Position numbers and translations under genes: made by a program. Below, piece by piece: positions 55,970-63,946 of a DNA stretch of 64,000 bases (positions are counted from its first letter, which is position 1; each line of letters opens with the position of its first letter). Source of the stretch: Nonomuraea candida (GTDB taxonomy: Bacteria; Actinomycetota; Actinomycetes; Streptosporangiales; Streptosporangiaceae); assembly GCF_000725485.1 (NCBI RefSeq), contig NZ_JOAG01000012.1, positions 62,001 through 126,000 of the forward strand. Reading direction: 5' to 3'. The notes under the pieces were generated by a model, which was given only the letters and a program-made list of their open reading frames with translations, was not told where the DNA came from and searched no databases.

Positions 55970-56737
55970 TCAAGCAAGTCGCCTCGATGCCATGATGCTG
56001 ATCAGGTGCAGCACGGTCTGCAGCGCGGCGGCGACCGCGCAGGCCACGACCAGCACCCGGGTGGCGGTCATCTCGCCGGTCACCGCGTCGATGAGCGCGG
56101 TGCCCAGCGCGAGCAGCGACAGCTCGATCGGCTGCACGATCCGGTGGAACTTCGTCGCCGCGAGCACCCGCCGCCCCAGCCCCAGCAGCCCGGAGCGGAA
56201 CTGCCCGGCCGAGGCGTCGCTCGCCGCGCCCAGCCCGCCCTTGGCCCTGGCCACCTCCACCAGGTCGCTCTCGGCCTTGATGAGGATGGCCCCGAGCGCG
56301 GCGGCGAAGCCGAGCACGGTGTACCAGTCGGGCAGGACGGCCGAGGCGCGCCAGCCCAGCCCGGCCAGCACCGCGGCCTCGGCGAAGTAGGCGCCGACCC
56401 GGTCGAGGTAGACGCCGGCCAGCGAGGTCTGGCCCGTCCAGCGGGCCAGCTCGCCGTCGGAGCAGTCGAGCAGCAGGTAGACCTGGACGAGCAGGGCCGC
56501 GAGCACCGCGGCCCACAGCCCGGGCAGCGCCAGCACGAAGCCGGCCGCGACCCCGGCCACCGTCATCACCCAGGTGAGCTGGTTGGGCGTGACGGAGGTC
56601 TTGGCCATCATCCAGGTGACGTAGATGGACAGCCGGCGCATGTAGAGCACGCCCGCCCAGTGCTCGCCGTTCCTGCGCTCCAGGTGGCCGGGTGGCTGGG
56701 CCACCCGGCGCAGCTCAGCTACCGAAGGCCCGGACAT
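55970..56737 (-). CDS. CDP-alcohol phosphatidyltransferase-family membrane protein (D4 missing)
   Basis: 255 residues from ATG 56737, 23 nt inside the end of the G1P dehydrogenase-like gene. About six helices. The family motif reads D91-x2-D94-G-x2-AR-x8-G-x3-D112-x3-A116: the first three Asp are present, the fourth (usually the catalytic base) is Ala. Such enzymes transfer the phosphoalcohol of CDP-alcohol to a second alcohol in the membrane. Whether it is active, or relies on the other CDP-alcohol enzyme at 59216, is open. Confidence 0.85.
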   Translation of the reverse strand: MSGPSVAELRRVAQPPGHLERRNGEHWAGVLYMRRLSIYVTWMMAKTSVTPNQLTWVMTVAGVAAGFVLALPGLWAAVLAALLVQVYLLLDCSDGELARWTGQTSLAGVYLDRVGAYFAEAAVLAGLGWRASAVLPDWYTVLGFAAALGAILIKAESDLVEVARAKGGLGAASDASAGQFRSGLLGLGRRVLAATKFHRIVQPIELSLLALGTALIDAVTGEMTATRVLVVACAVAAALQTVLHLISIMASRRLA

Positions 56738-57773
56738 AGTCCCCCACCCGATCGCGGATCTCCGAGTCCTGCATGCGCAGGTGCTCAAGGATCGTGTAGC
56801 GGCCGGGGCGGGTGGCCGGGGCCAGCGCGACGACCTCGGCGAACTGCTCGGCGCTCAGCCCGATGTCGGCGGGCACGACGGGCAGCTCGTGCCGGCGCAG
56901 GCACTCGACCACCTGCTTGACACGCGCGCCGTCCTCCCTGAGGAAGAAGCAGAAGGCGGCACCGATGCCGGCGAGCTCGCCGTGGTTGGAGGTGCCGGGG
57001 AAGAGCTGATCCACGGCATGAAGGATCTCATGATCTCCACCGCTCGCGGGCCGCGAGGAGCCGGCGACGACCATCGACATGCCGGACAGGATCAGCGATT
57101 CGGCCAGCACGGTCAGGAACGCGTCGGACTCGATGGAGTCGGTGCGCCCGATGAGCGCCTCGGCGGCGGTGCGGGACATCGAGCAGGCCAGCCCGTCGAT
57201 GGGCTCGCCGCGCTCGACGTTGCCGAGCTGCCAGTCCTCGATGGCCGACAGGTTGCTCACCACGTCGCCCACGCCGGCCCGCACCAGCGACTCGGGCGCG
57301 TTGTGCACGAAGTCGAGGTCGACCAGGATGGCCAGCGGCATCGGCACGCCGAAGGAGCCCTTGCCCCCCTCGTGCACGAGGGAGGCCGTGGGCGAGCAGA
57401 TGCCGTCGTGGGACAGGTTGGTCGCGACGGCGACCATCGGGATCCCGGCCAGCGAGGCGGCGTATTTCGTCACGTCGATCGTCTTGCCGCCGCCGACGCC
57501 CACCACCACCTCGTAGGCCGCCTTGCGCAGGTCGGCGCCGAGCGAGACGGCCGCGTCGACCGTGCCGTCGGCCACCCTGAACACCTCGGCCTCACCCAGC
57601 GTGGGCGCGATGAGGCTCTCGATGTGGTCGCCCTGCCCGGGGCCGACGGCCACGGCGACGCGTCCGGAGGTCGCCACCCTGCTGTCGGCCAGCAGGGCGC
57701 CGAGCTGTGCCACGGCGCCCCGCCTGACGTCCATGGTGAGGGGCGCCGGCAACATCCTCGCGAGAAGCGGCAT
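56715..57773 (-). CDS. Iron-containing-ADH-fold glycerol-1-phosphate dehydrogenase-like enzyme
   Basis: 352 residues from ATG 57773, AGGGAG 5 nt upstream. NAD(P)-binding VVVGVGGGKTIDVTKYAA (about 90-107), VAVATNLSHDGICSPTASLV, and metal ligands in DVVSNLSAIEDW, GGDHEILHAVDQLF and SNHGELAGIG. This subgroup is close to sn-glycerol-1-phosphate dehydrogenase (AraM/EgsA) rather than to alcohol dehydrogenases, by layout. It would make G1P from dihydroxyacetone phosphate. The nucleotidyltransferase upstream (57784) lies 10 nt away and may activate the product. Confidence 0.85.
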   Translation of the reverse strand: MPLLARMLPAPLTMDVRRGAVAQLGALLADSRVATSGRVAVAVGPGQGDHIESLIAPTLGEAEVFRVADGTVDAAVSLGADLRKAAYEVVVGVGGGKTIDVTKYAASLAGIPMVAVATNLSHDGICSPTASLVHEGGKGSFGVPMPLAILVDLDFVHNAPESLVRAGVGDVVSNLSAIEDWQLGNVERGEPIDGLACSMSRTAAEALIGRTDSIESDAFLTVLAESLILSGMSMVVAGSSRPASGGDHEILHAVDQLFPGTSNHGELAGIGAAFCFFLREDGARVKQVVECLRRHELPVVPADIGLSAEQFAEVVALAPATRPGRYTILEHLRMQDSEIRDRVGDYVRAFGS

Positions 57774-57783
57774 CCGCGCTCCC

Positions 57784-58518
57784 TCAGTAGTGGACGGCTA
57801 TGGTGCGGGCCTTGGCCAGGTCGTCGTGGTTGTCCACTTCGACCCAGTCGACCTCGCCGATGGGCGCGGCGTGGATCAGCTCGCCGCGCTCGACCATCTC
57901 CTGGTAGCCGTCCTCGTAGTAGAGCTGCGGGTCACGCTCGAACGTGGCCTTGAGCGCGTCGGCCAGCCGGTCGGCCGCGCCCGGCCTGATGAGGGTGGCG
58001 CCGATGTACTCGCCGTAGGCCTCGGCCGGGTCCATCAGCTTGGTGATGCGGCGCAGCGCCCCCTCGGGCGAGAGCGTCACCTTCATCTCCTCGTCGGCCA
58101 GCTTCTTGACGTTGTCGACGGCCAGCAGCACGTCGCTGGTCTCGGGGGCGGACAGCAGCGTCTTCTCGATCGAGACCGGGTGCACGGTGTCGCCGTTGAC
58201 CAGCAGCACGCCCTGCGCGAAGTAGTCGCGGGCGCACCACAGGGAGTAGGCGTTGTTCCACTCCTCGGCCTTGTCGTTGTGCACCAGGGTGAGCTTGACG
58301 CCGTGGCGCTCCTCCAGGGCGTCCTTCCGCTCGTGTACGGCCTGCGCCGCGTAACCGACGACGACCACGACGTCACGCAGGCCCACCTCGGCGAGATTGC
58401 GCAGCGAGATGTCCATGATCGTGGTTTCGCCGTCAACCGGCACGAGCGCCTTGGGCAGCGTGTCGGTGTACGGCCGCAGGCGTCGTCCGGCCCCAGCGGC
58501 CAGAACCATTCCCAGCAA
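57784..58518 (-). CDS. Nucleotidyltransferase, phosphocholine/glycerol-phosphate cytidylyltransferase type
   Basis: 244 residues from TTG 58518 with GAGGAG 6 nt upstream; ATG 58509 lacks a Shine-Dalgarno and would cut into the first beta-strand. Signature MVLAAGAGRRLRPYTDTLPK, then ALVPVDG, VLLVNGDTVHP for the metal Asp and EEWNNAYSLWCARDYFAQ. A stand-alone catalytic nucleotidyltransferase that joins CTP (or another NTP) to a phosphoalcohol, likely providing the CDP-alcohol used by the two phosphotransferases around it. Confidence 0.87.
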   Translation of the reverse strand: MLGMVLAAGAGRRLRPYTDTLPKALVPVDGETTIMDISLRNLAEVGLRDVVVVVGYAAQAVHERKDALEERHGVKLTLVHNDKAEEWNNAYSLWCARDYFAQGVLLVNGDTVHPVSIEKTLLSAPETSDVLLAVDNVKKLADEEMKVTLSPEGALRRITKLMDPAEAYGEYIGATLIRPGAADRLADALKATFERDPQLYYEDGYQEMVERGELIHAAPIGEVDWVEVDNHDDLAKARTIAVHY

Positions 58519-58595
58519 CGTGCACTCCTCAGTCGAGCATGACTCCGATGGCCCAAAGAGTATTCGCCTTTGGCCCCCGTGCGGGTAATCCGGCG

Positions 58596-59219
58596 TTAGT
58601 CTTGCGTTCCCATATCGGCTGCTTCCACCCCGGATCGGGGCGCGGCCAGCCAGCACGTGAGGCTCTCCCAGCCGAACAACGCCCACAGGTAGATCGCGAG
58701 CACGACGTAGCCGCCCGTCAGCCAGCCCGACAGCGCGGCCAGCGAGACCACCATCATCCGGCCGTCCCAGCCGAGCCCGGCCGTGGCCAGCCAGGCCGGC
58801 GGGTAGACGTGCTGGCGCAGCCGGTAGAGCAGGTCGTAGTGGTGGAAGGCGAGCGCGCCCAGCAGCAGGAAGATCAGCACGGGGTGCACGTCGTGGGCGA
58901 AGCCGCAGGCGGCGATGAAGGTGTACTCGATGAGCCGCAGGATCGGCGGCACGAGCCAGTCGAACCTGCCGTCGTGGGGGTGGGTGCTGCCGGGCCCGGC
59001 CAGCAGCAGCGTCACGGCGGGCGCGAACACCGCCAGTCCGTCGGTGCCGGCCACGCCGAGCATCAGCAGCACGCCCGTGACGAACGTGCCGGCGAGCACC
59101 GGCGGCAGCGGCGGGAGCTGCCCGGCCACCAGCAGCCCCATGGCGCGCGAGAGCGGCCCGTCGTCGCGGTAGGCCACGACCGTGCTGGTGGGGACGGGCG
59201 ACATGTGAACCGAAATCAC
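58596..59219 (-). CDS. Membrane protein, DUF5941-like
   Basis: 207 residues from GTG 59219, overlapping the stop of the fusion protein upstream (GTGA); ATG 59204 is an alternative. About five helices, e.g. VLAGTFVTGVLLMLGVAGTD, HPVLIFLLLGALAFHHYDLL and MMVVSLAALSGWLTGGYVV, with the conserved FHHYDLLYRLR. I recall this as the DUF5941 region usually joined to a CDP-alcohol phosphotransferase; here it is a separate coupled gene. Function unknown; it probably forms a complex with the enzyme at 59216. Confidence 0.75.
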   Translation of the reverse strand: MISVHMSPVPTSTVVAYRDDGPLSRAMGLLVAGQLPPLPPVLAGTFVTGVLLMLGVAGTDGLAVFAPAVTLLLAGPGSTHPHDGRFDWLVPPILRLIEYTFIAACGFAHDVHPVLIFLLLGALAFHHYDLLYRLRQHVYPPAWLATAGLGWDGRMMVVSLAALSGWLTGGYVVLAIYLWALFGWESLTCWLAAPRSGVEAADMGTQD

Positions 59220-60667
59220 CTCGAAGACCTCGCGATCCGACCGGCGAGCTGGTAGAGGGCCGCCACCCCACCCCAGCAGAGCAACGACAGGAACGTGACC
59301 CGCGCGCCCCAGACGGCGGCGGTGACGGCGATCAGCGCCATGCGCTCGCCGATGGGCAGCACGATGATCTTCTTCAGCCAGCGCGCGATCGTGTCGCGCT
59401 CCAGCCGCTGCGCGAACCTGAGCACGCCGCCCGGGGCCCGCCGCACGTCCCGCGACTCCAGCAGGGAGCGCGCCGGGCGGCCCCACATGGCCCCGACGCG
59501 GGCGGCGTCGGCGACCGCGCCCGCGTAGGAGTAGTCGATGGCGTGCCGGACGACCTGCGCGATCATCGCGGCGACCGCCAGATACCAGATCTCGGTGCCG
59601 CCGAAGCCGAAGGCCAGGCCGACGTAGACGGCGTATTCCTTGAGCCGGTCGGACATGCCGTCGGCCCAGGCGCCCAGCGGCGAGAACGTGCGCGTGTAGC
59701 GGGCGAGCTGCCCGTCGAGGCAGTCGAGCGCGAATGACAGGTACAGCAGCGCGGCCCCGGCCAGCCGCCCGCCCGGCGTGCCCGCCGCGAACCAGACGGC
59801 CGCCAGCAGGGCCAGCCCCGCCGAGACGCCGGTGACGGTGTTGGGCTCGATCTTGAGCCGCACGGCGGGCTTGATGAGGTGGCGGGTCCAGGAGGAGACG
59901 AAGAACGTGGCGAAGAAGCCGTCGTCCTCCTTGACGGAGGTGTCGAGCCGGACCTTGGCCTCGTCGACCTCCGACAGCCTGGCCAGCGCGGCGTCGGCGG
60001 CGTCCTGGCCGATCACCCGGTCGGCGTGCAGCGGGCCGATCCCGGCCGCGCGCACCCGCACGCCCGACCTGACCAGCCCGACCAGGAGCAGGTCCACCGT
60101 CTCGACGGGCGTGACGGGGCCGAGCTTGCCCGTGTCGGCCAGCTCGGCCAGCTCCTCGGCGACGTCGGCGAGCGCGGTCAGGTCGGCCTCGCCCACCTGC
60201 AGCACGCCCCTGAAGGTGGCGTTCGACTCGGGGACGAGGTGGAAGGAGCTGCCGGCCGCGACGACCCGGCCGCCCTCCACCCGCACGGGCGGGCGCAGGG
60301 GGCCGCCGGTGACGTCGTGGGAGATGAGCGCGCCGGTGCTGCGGGCGGGATGCTCCAGCAGCACCGCCAGCGCCTCGGTGTGCGTCACCAGGTCGGCGGG
60401 CAGCACGGCGAGCGCGCCCGCGGCGGTGCGCGCGATCTTGGCCACGCCGCGCAGGTCGCCGCCGAGGCCGCCGGCGGAGCCGACGACCTGGACCTCGCGG
60501 ACGGGCAGCCGGGCGAGCTGGTCGCCGAGCCGGTCGAGCAGCGTGCCGTCGCCGCTGTGGAGCCTGCACGCGGGTGTCGTGGCGAGCAGCACGGCCGAGA
60601 GGGTCGCGTTCTCGCGGGTGAGTGAGTCGGGCAAAGCTCCGGTCTCCTCCCGGTCGGGGTGGAGCAC
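59216..60667 (-). CDS. CDP-alcohol phosphotransferase fused to a degenerate nucleotidyltransferase domain
   Basis: 483 residues from GTG 60667; no Shine-Dalgarno. Residues ~20-240 look like a nucleotidyltransferase fold but the GxGxRLRP..K signature is gone (SAVLLATTPACRLHSGDGTL). After a SVKEDDGFFATFFVSSWTRH linker comes a multi-helix CDP-alcohol phosphotransferase with the intact motif D315-x2-D318-G-x2-AR-x8-G-x3-D336-x3-D340. The same order occurs in inositol-phosphate cytidylyltransferase/DIPP synthases, but there both halves are active. A separate active nucleotidyltransferase is encoded at 57784. It is the first gene of the minus-strand operon. Confidence 0.85.
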   Translation of the reverse strand: MLHPDREETGALPDSLTRENATLSAVLLATTPACRLHSGDGTLLDRLGDQLARLPVREVQVVGSAGGLGGDLRGVAKIARTAAGALAVLPADLVTHTEALAVLLEHPARSTGALISHDVTGGPLRPPVRVEGGRVVAAGSSFHLVPESNATFRGVLQVGEADLTALADVAEELAELADTGKLGPVTPVETVDLLLVGLVRSGVRVRAAGIGPLHADRVIGQDAADAALARLSEVDEAKVRLDTSVKEDDGFFATFFVSSWTRHLIKPAVRLKIEPNTVTGVSAGLALLAAVWFAAGTPGGRLAGAALLYLSFALDCLDGQLARYTRTFSPLGAWADGMSDRLKEYAVYVGLAFGFGGTEIWYLAVAAMIAQVVRHAIDYSYAGAVADAARVGAMWGRPARSLLESRDVRRAPGGVLRFAQRLERDTIARWLKKIIVLPIGERMALIAVTAAVWGARVTFLSLLCWGGVAALYQLAGRIARSSR

Positions 60668-60734
60668 GTGGACTGGGGGGGTGCGTAGACACAGCGTAGC
60701 GACAGGTCAACGCGATATCACGGACCGGGACCGT

Positions 60735-60740
60735 TACGCT
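60735..60740 (+). promoter_or_regulatory. Predicted -10 box, leaderless cytidylyltransferase-SDR gene
   Basis: TACGCT ends 6 nt before ATG 60747; no Shine-Dalgarno. Confidence 0.55.
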
Positions 60741-60746
60741 CGCGGT

Positions 60747-62183
60747 ATGGATTCACGGCTGCGGTCGGTAGGGGTGCTCCTCGCGGGCGGCGTGGGGCAG
60801 CGGGTCGGGCTCGCCACGCCCAAGCAGCTCGTCGAGGTCGCGGGCAGGACGATCATCGAGCACTCGCTGGCCGTGTTCGAGGGCGCGCCCGAGATCGACG
60901 AGATCGTGGTGCTCATGACGCCCGGATACGCCGACCGGGTGCGCGAGATCGTCGCCCGGGGCGGCTACCGCAAGGTCAGGAAGGTGGTCGACGGCGGCGC
61001 GAGCCGTACGGAGAGCACCTGGCGGGCGCTGCGGGCGCTGGGCGAGGAAGAGTGCAATGTGCTGCTGCACGACGCTGTACGCCCCCTCCTGGAGCCCCGG
61101 ATCATCACGGAATGTGTCAGGGCCCTGGAGACCCACGAGGCCGTCAACGTGGCGATCCCGAGCTCTGACACGGTCCTGGTGGCCGCCCCGGCACCCGGCG
61201 GTCAGGCGGGCGGCGGTCAGGCGGGAGGCGGTCAGGCGGGCGGGGAGGTGATCGGGGAGGTGCTGGACCGGTCGCGGCTGCGGCGCAGCCAGACCCCGCA
61301 GTGCTTCCGGCTGTCGGTGATCAGAAAGGCTTACGAGCGGGCGATGGCCGACCCGGGGTTCGCCGGGCTGCCCGCGACCGACGACTGCGGGGTGGTGCTG
61401 CGTTACCTGCCCGAGGTGCCGATCCACCTGGTGCCGGGCAGCGAGCACAACATCAAGGTCACCCACCCGGCCGACCTGCACATCGCGGAGCTGCTCTTCC
61501 GGCTGCCCGTCCAGGTGCCCCCGGGCGACAGGAGCGCGCTGGCCGGCCAGGTGATCGTCGTCGTCGGCGCCGAGCCCGGCGCGGATGCCGGCGTGGACGC
61601 CGCGCCCGGCGCGTCCGAAGCAGCCGGTGTCCGCGCGTCCGAAGCGGCCGGCGCCTCCGGCGCGTCCGGAGTGTCCGCCGCGGAGGCTCTTGTGCGGGAG
61701 GCCGCCGCGTACGGCGCGAAGGTGCACGTCCTGGGCCGGGCCGGCGGCGTGCGGGCCGAGGACTTCGACTCGGTGGCCAAGGCGCTGGACGACGTCGGCC
61801 CGGCCGACCACGTGGTGCTCGCCGGCGGGCCCGCCCGCACCGGCGCGCCGGCGGGGGCGAGCGGCGACGCGTCGGCCGAGGCGGTCGCCGCCCATCACCT
61901 GGCCGCGCTCAACGTGGCCCGCGCGGCCCGCCCCCACCTGCGGCCGGGGCGCGGCAGCCTGCTGCTGGCGGTCCCGCCCGGCTCCGGCGCCGCCCGCGAG
62001 TCCGGCGCGGCGGCGGTGGCGGCGCTGACGCGGGCGCTGGCCGCCGAGTGGGCGGCCGACGGCATCCGGGTCAACTGCGTCAATACCGGCGCCTCTCCGC
62101 TCGTGGTCGCTCAGACGTCGCTGGACATCCTCATCTCCGGCCTAACCGGGCACGTCATAGACGTTCGCGTGGACGGCGCTTGA
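60747..62183 (+). CDS. IspD-like cytidylyltransferase fused to a degenerate SDR domain
   Basis: 478 residues from ATG 60747. The N-terminal ~250 residues are an intact IspD/TarI-type cytidylyltransferase: GVLLAGGVGQRVGLATPKQL, LLHDAVRPLLEP, TDDCGVVLRYLPEVPIHLVP. A GGQAG repeat (15 bp x3, 61197-61241) is inserted near residue 153. The C-terminal part has an SDR shape (LTRALAAEWAADGIRVNCVN) but the Gly-rich cofactor loop is replaced by an Ala/Ser/Gly-rich insertion and the Tyr-x3-Lys pair is absent (ESGAAAVAALT). By fusion pattern it resembles CDP-ribitol synthases of the Bcs1/TarI-TarJ type. It could make CDP-ribitol or CDP-glycerol for the polymerase next door; the reductase half looks inactive. 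Confidence 0.88.
   Translation: MDSRLRSVGVLLAGGVGQRVGLATPKQLVEVAGRTIIEHSLAVFEGAPEIDEIVVLMTPGYADRVREIVARGGYRKVRKVVDGGASRTESTWRALRALGEEECNVLLHDAVRPLLEPRIITECVRALETHEAVNVAIPSSDTVLVAAPAPGGQAGGGQAGGGQAGGEVIGEVLDRSRLRRSQTPQCFRLSVIRKAYERAMADPGFAGLPATDDCGVVLRYLPEVPIHLVPGSEHNIKVTHPADLHIAELLFRLPVQVPPGDRSALAGQVIVVVGAEPGADAGVDAAPGASEAAGVRASEAAGASGASGVSAAEALVREAAAYGAKVHVLGRAGGVRAEDFDSVAKALDDVGPADHVVLAGGPARTGAPAGASGDASAEAVAAHHLAALNVARAARPHLRPGRGSLLLAVPPGSGAARESGAAAVAALTRALAAEWAADGIRVNCVNTGASPLVVAQTSLDILISGLTGHVIDVRVDGA
61197..61241 (+). repeat. 15-bp in-frame tandem repeat x3
   Basis: GGCGGTCAGGCGGG-type units at 61197, 61212 and 61227, encoding GGQAG repeats inside the cytidylyltransferase domain. Confidence 0.85.
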
Positions 62184-62209
62184 CCTGACGCTTGTTACCG
62201 TGCGATCGC

Positions 62210-63946
62210 ATGAGGAGACTCATCGTGATCGCGGCGCTACTGGGCTGCTACCCCGTGCTGCTGGTGTCGGCGCTCTGGCCGGCGCCGGTGGTGTTCGGGG
62301 TGGCCGCGGCGGCCTCGTACGCCGTCGAGTACGCCGCCACCCGCGCCGCCAGGCCGCTGCCCGAGCTGCTGGCCAAGGTGCACCTCGGGATCACGCTGCG
62401 CTTCGCGGCCAGGGAGACCATGGCGCTGCTGCTGATCGCGCGGACGGCGGGGGCCGACTCGCCGTGGTTCGCCGCGGTCGCCGCCGGCATGCTCGCGATC
62501 CACGCCGTGCGGGCCCTGCACACGGGCCTGGCGCTGCGGCTGCGGCAGATGCTCAGCCGGATGCCGGTGACCACCCGCAACCTCGACGTCTCCGCCCTGC
62601 GCATCCCGAAGCTGCCGCCGGGGCGGCTGCGTGACGCCGGCAGCGTGCCCTTCCTCTACCTGGACGGCCTGCCGGTGCTCGGGGCGGTGCTGGGCGTCGT
62701 GCCCGCCGCCGTGGGCGCCGGGCTGGCGCTGGCGGCGGGGCTGGCGGGGGCGCTCGCCCTCATCCCGTACGTCCGCCGCGCCGCCCCCCTCACCGACCGG
62801 GAGCGGGTCCTGGAGGTCGTGGGCGAGCAGATCGAGAAGTACCGGCCGGAGGTGATCCTGTACTTCTCCGGCGCGACGGCCGCCGCCTACCAGGCCAGGA
62901 TGTGGCTGCCGACGCTGGAGCGCCTGTCCAGGCGGGCGATCGTGGTCCTGCGCGAGCGGGGCATGGCCCGGCACCTGGAGGGCACGCGGCTGCCGATGGT
63001 GTGCATCCCGTCGTCGGCCGACCTGATGAGCTTCCGCGCCCTGACCGACGCCCGGCTGTGCCTGTACGTCGCCAACGTCGGCAGGAACGTGCACATGCTG
63101 CGCATCCCGACCCTGCGCAGCGTGTTCCTCAATCACGGCGACAGCGACAAGGAGGCGTCGTTCAACCCGTTCTCGCGGGTCTACGACGAGGTGTGGGTGG
63201 CCGGGCCCGCGGGCCGCGACCGTTACCGGCGGGCCAAGGTGGGCGTCAGGGACGAGAACATCCACGAGGTCGGGCGGCCGCAGCTCGAAGGCATCTCGAC
63301 GGAGGGGCCGGGGCTGCCGTTCCGGACCGTCCTGTACGCCCCGACCTGGGAGGGGTGGAACGACGACCTGTTCCACACCTCGCTGGTCACCATGGGCCCG
63401 CGCATCGTGCGGGCGCTGCTCGACCACCGGCCCGCGCTGCGGGTGATCTACAAGCCGCACCCGCTCACCGGGCACCGCGACAAGAGCGCCACGCGGGCGC
63501 ACCGGAAGATCGTGGCCATGATCGAGGCGGCCGAGCTGGCCAAGTCGAAGGCCCGCCACCCGTCGCGGGCGGACGGGGCCGAGCCGCGCATCCGGCACCT
63601 GGTGGTCACCGGGCCGGAGCCGCACCTGTACGACTGCTTCAACCAGTGCGACCTGCTGATCACCGACATCTCCAGCGTGGTGACCGACTTCCTGGCCAGC
63701 GAGAAGCCGTACGCGGTGACGAACGTGGCCGGCCTGCCCGAGCGCGCCTTCCACGAGCGCTACCCCAGCACCGAGGCCGGCGTGCTGCTCGGCGCGGCCC
63801 TGGCCGAGCTGGCCGGGTTCCTGGACGGAGAGGACACGCTGGCGCGGGCCAGGGTCAAGCTGCGCAGCTATCTGCTCGGGCCGGAGTATCCGGACGCGAT
63901 GGCCCGCTTCAACGCCGCCGTCGAGCGCGTCTTCTCCGGCGGCTGA
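62210..63946 (+). CDS. CDP-glycerol:poly(glycerophosphate) glycerophosphotransferase-like protein
   Basis: 578 residues from ATG 62210. The first ~200 residues carry about five hydrophobic helices; then a TagF/TarL-type GT-B domain: VFLNHGDSDKEASFNPFSRV with the family His-Gly, VIYKPHPLTGHRDKSATRA and LLITDISSVVTDFLASEKPY. It would polymerise phosphoalcohol units from CDP-glycerol or CDP-ribitol into a teichoic-acid-like chain. TACCGT lies 8 nt upstream and there is no Shine-Dalgarno. It follows the cytidylyltransferase fusion by 26 bp and may share its transcript. Confidence 0.88.
   Translation: MRRLIVIAALLGCYPVLLVSALWPAPVVFGVAAAASYAVEYAATRAARPLPELLAKVHLGITLRFAARETMALLLIARTAGADSPWFAAVAAGMLAIHAVRALHTGLALRLRQMLSRMPVTTRNLDVSALRIPKLPPGRLRDAGSVPFLYLDGLPVLGAVLGVVPAAVGAGLALAAGLAGALALIPYVRRAAPLTDRERVLEVVGEQIEKYRPEVILYFSGATAAAYQARMWLPTLERLSRRAIVVLRERGMARHLEGTRLPMVCIPSSADLMSFRALTDARLCLYVANVGRNVHMLRIPTLRSVFLNHGDSDKEASFNPFSRVYDEVWVAGPAGRDRYRRAKVGVRDENIHEVGRPQLEGISTEGPGLPFRTVLYAPTWEGWNDDLFHTSLVTMGPRIVRALLDHRPALRVIYKPHPLTGHRDKSATRAHRKIVAMIEAAELAKSKARHPSRADGAEPRIRHLVVTGPEPHLYDCFNQCDLLITDISSVVTDFLASEKPYAVTNVAGLPERAFHERYPSTEAGVLLGAALAELAGFLDGEDTLARARVKLRSYLLGPEYPDAMARFNAAVERVFSGG

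Noticed and set aside
55970..60667. Ordinary phosphatidylglycerol-phosphate synthase genes
   Set aside because: Neither phosphotransferase shows the usual PgsA context; the fused domain, the nucleotidyltransferase and the G1P dehydrogenase-like neighbour point to another CDP-alcohol.
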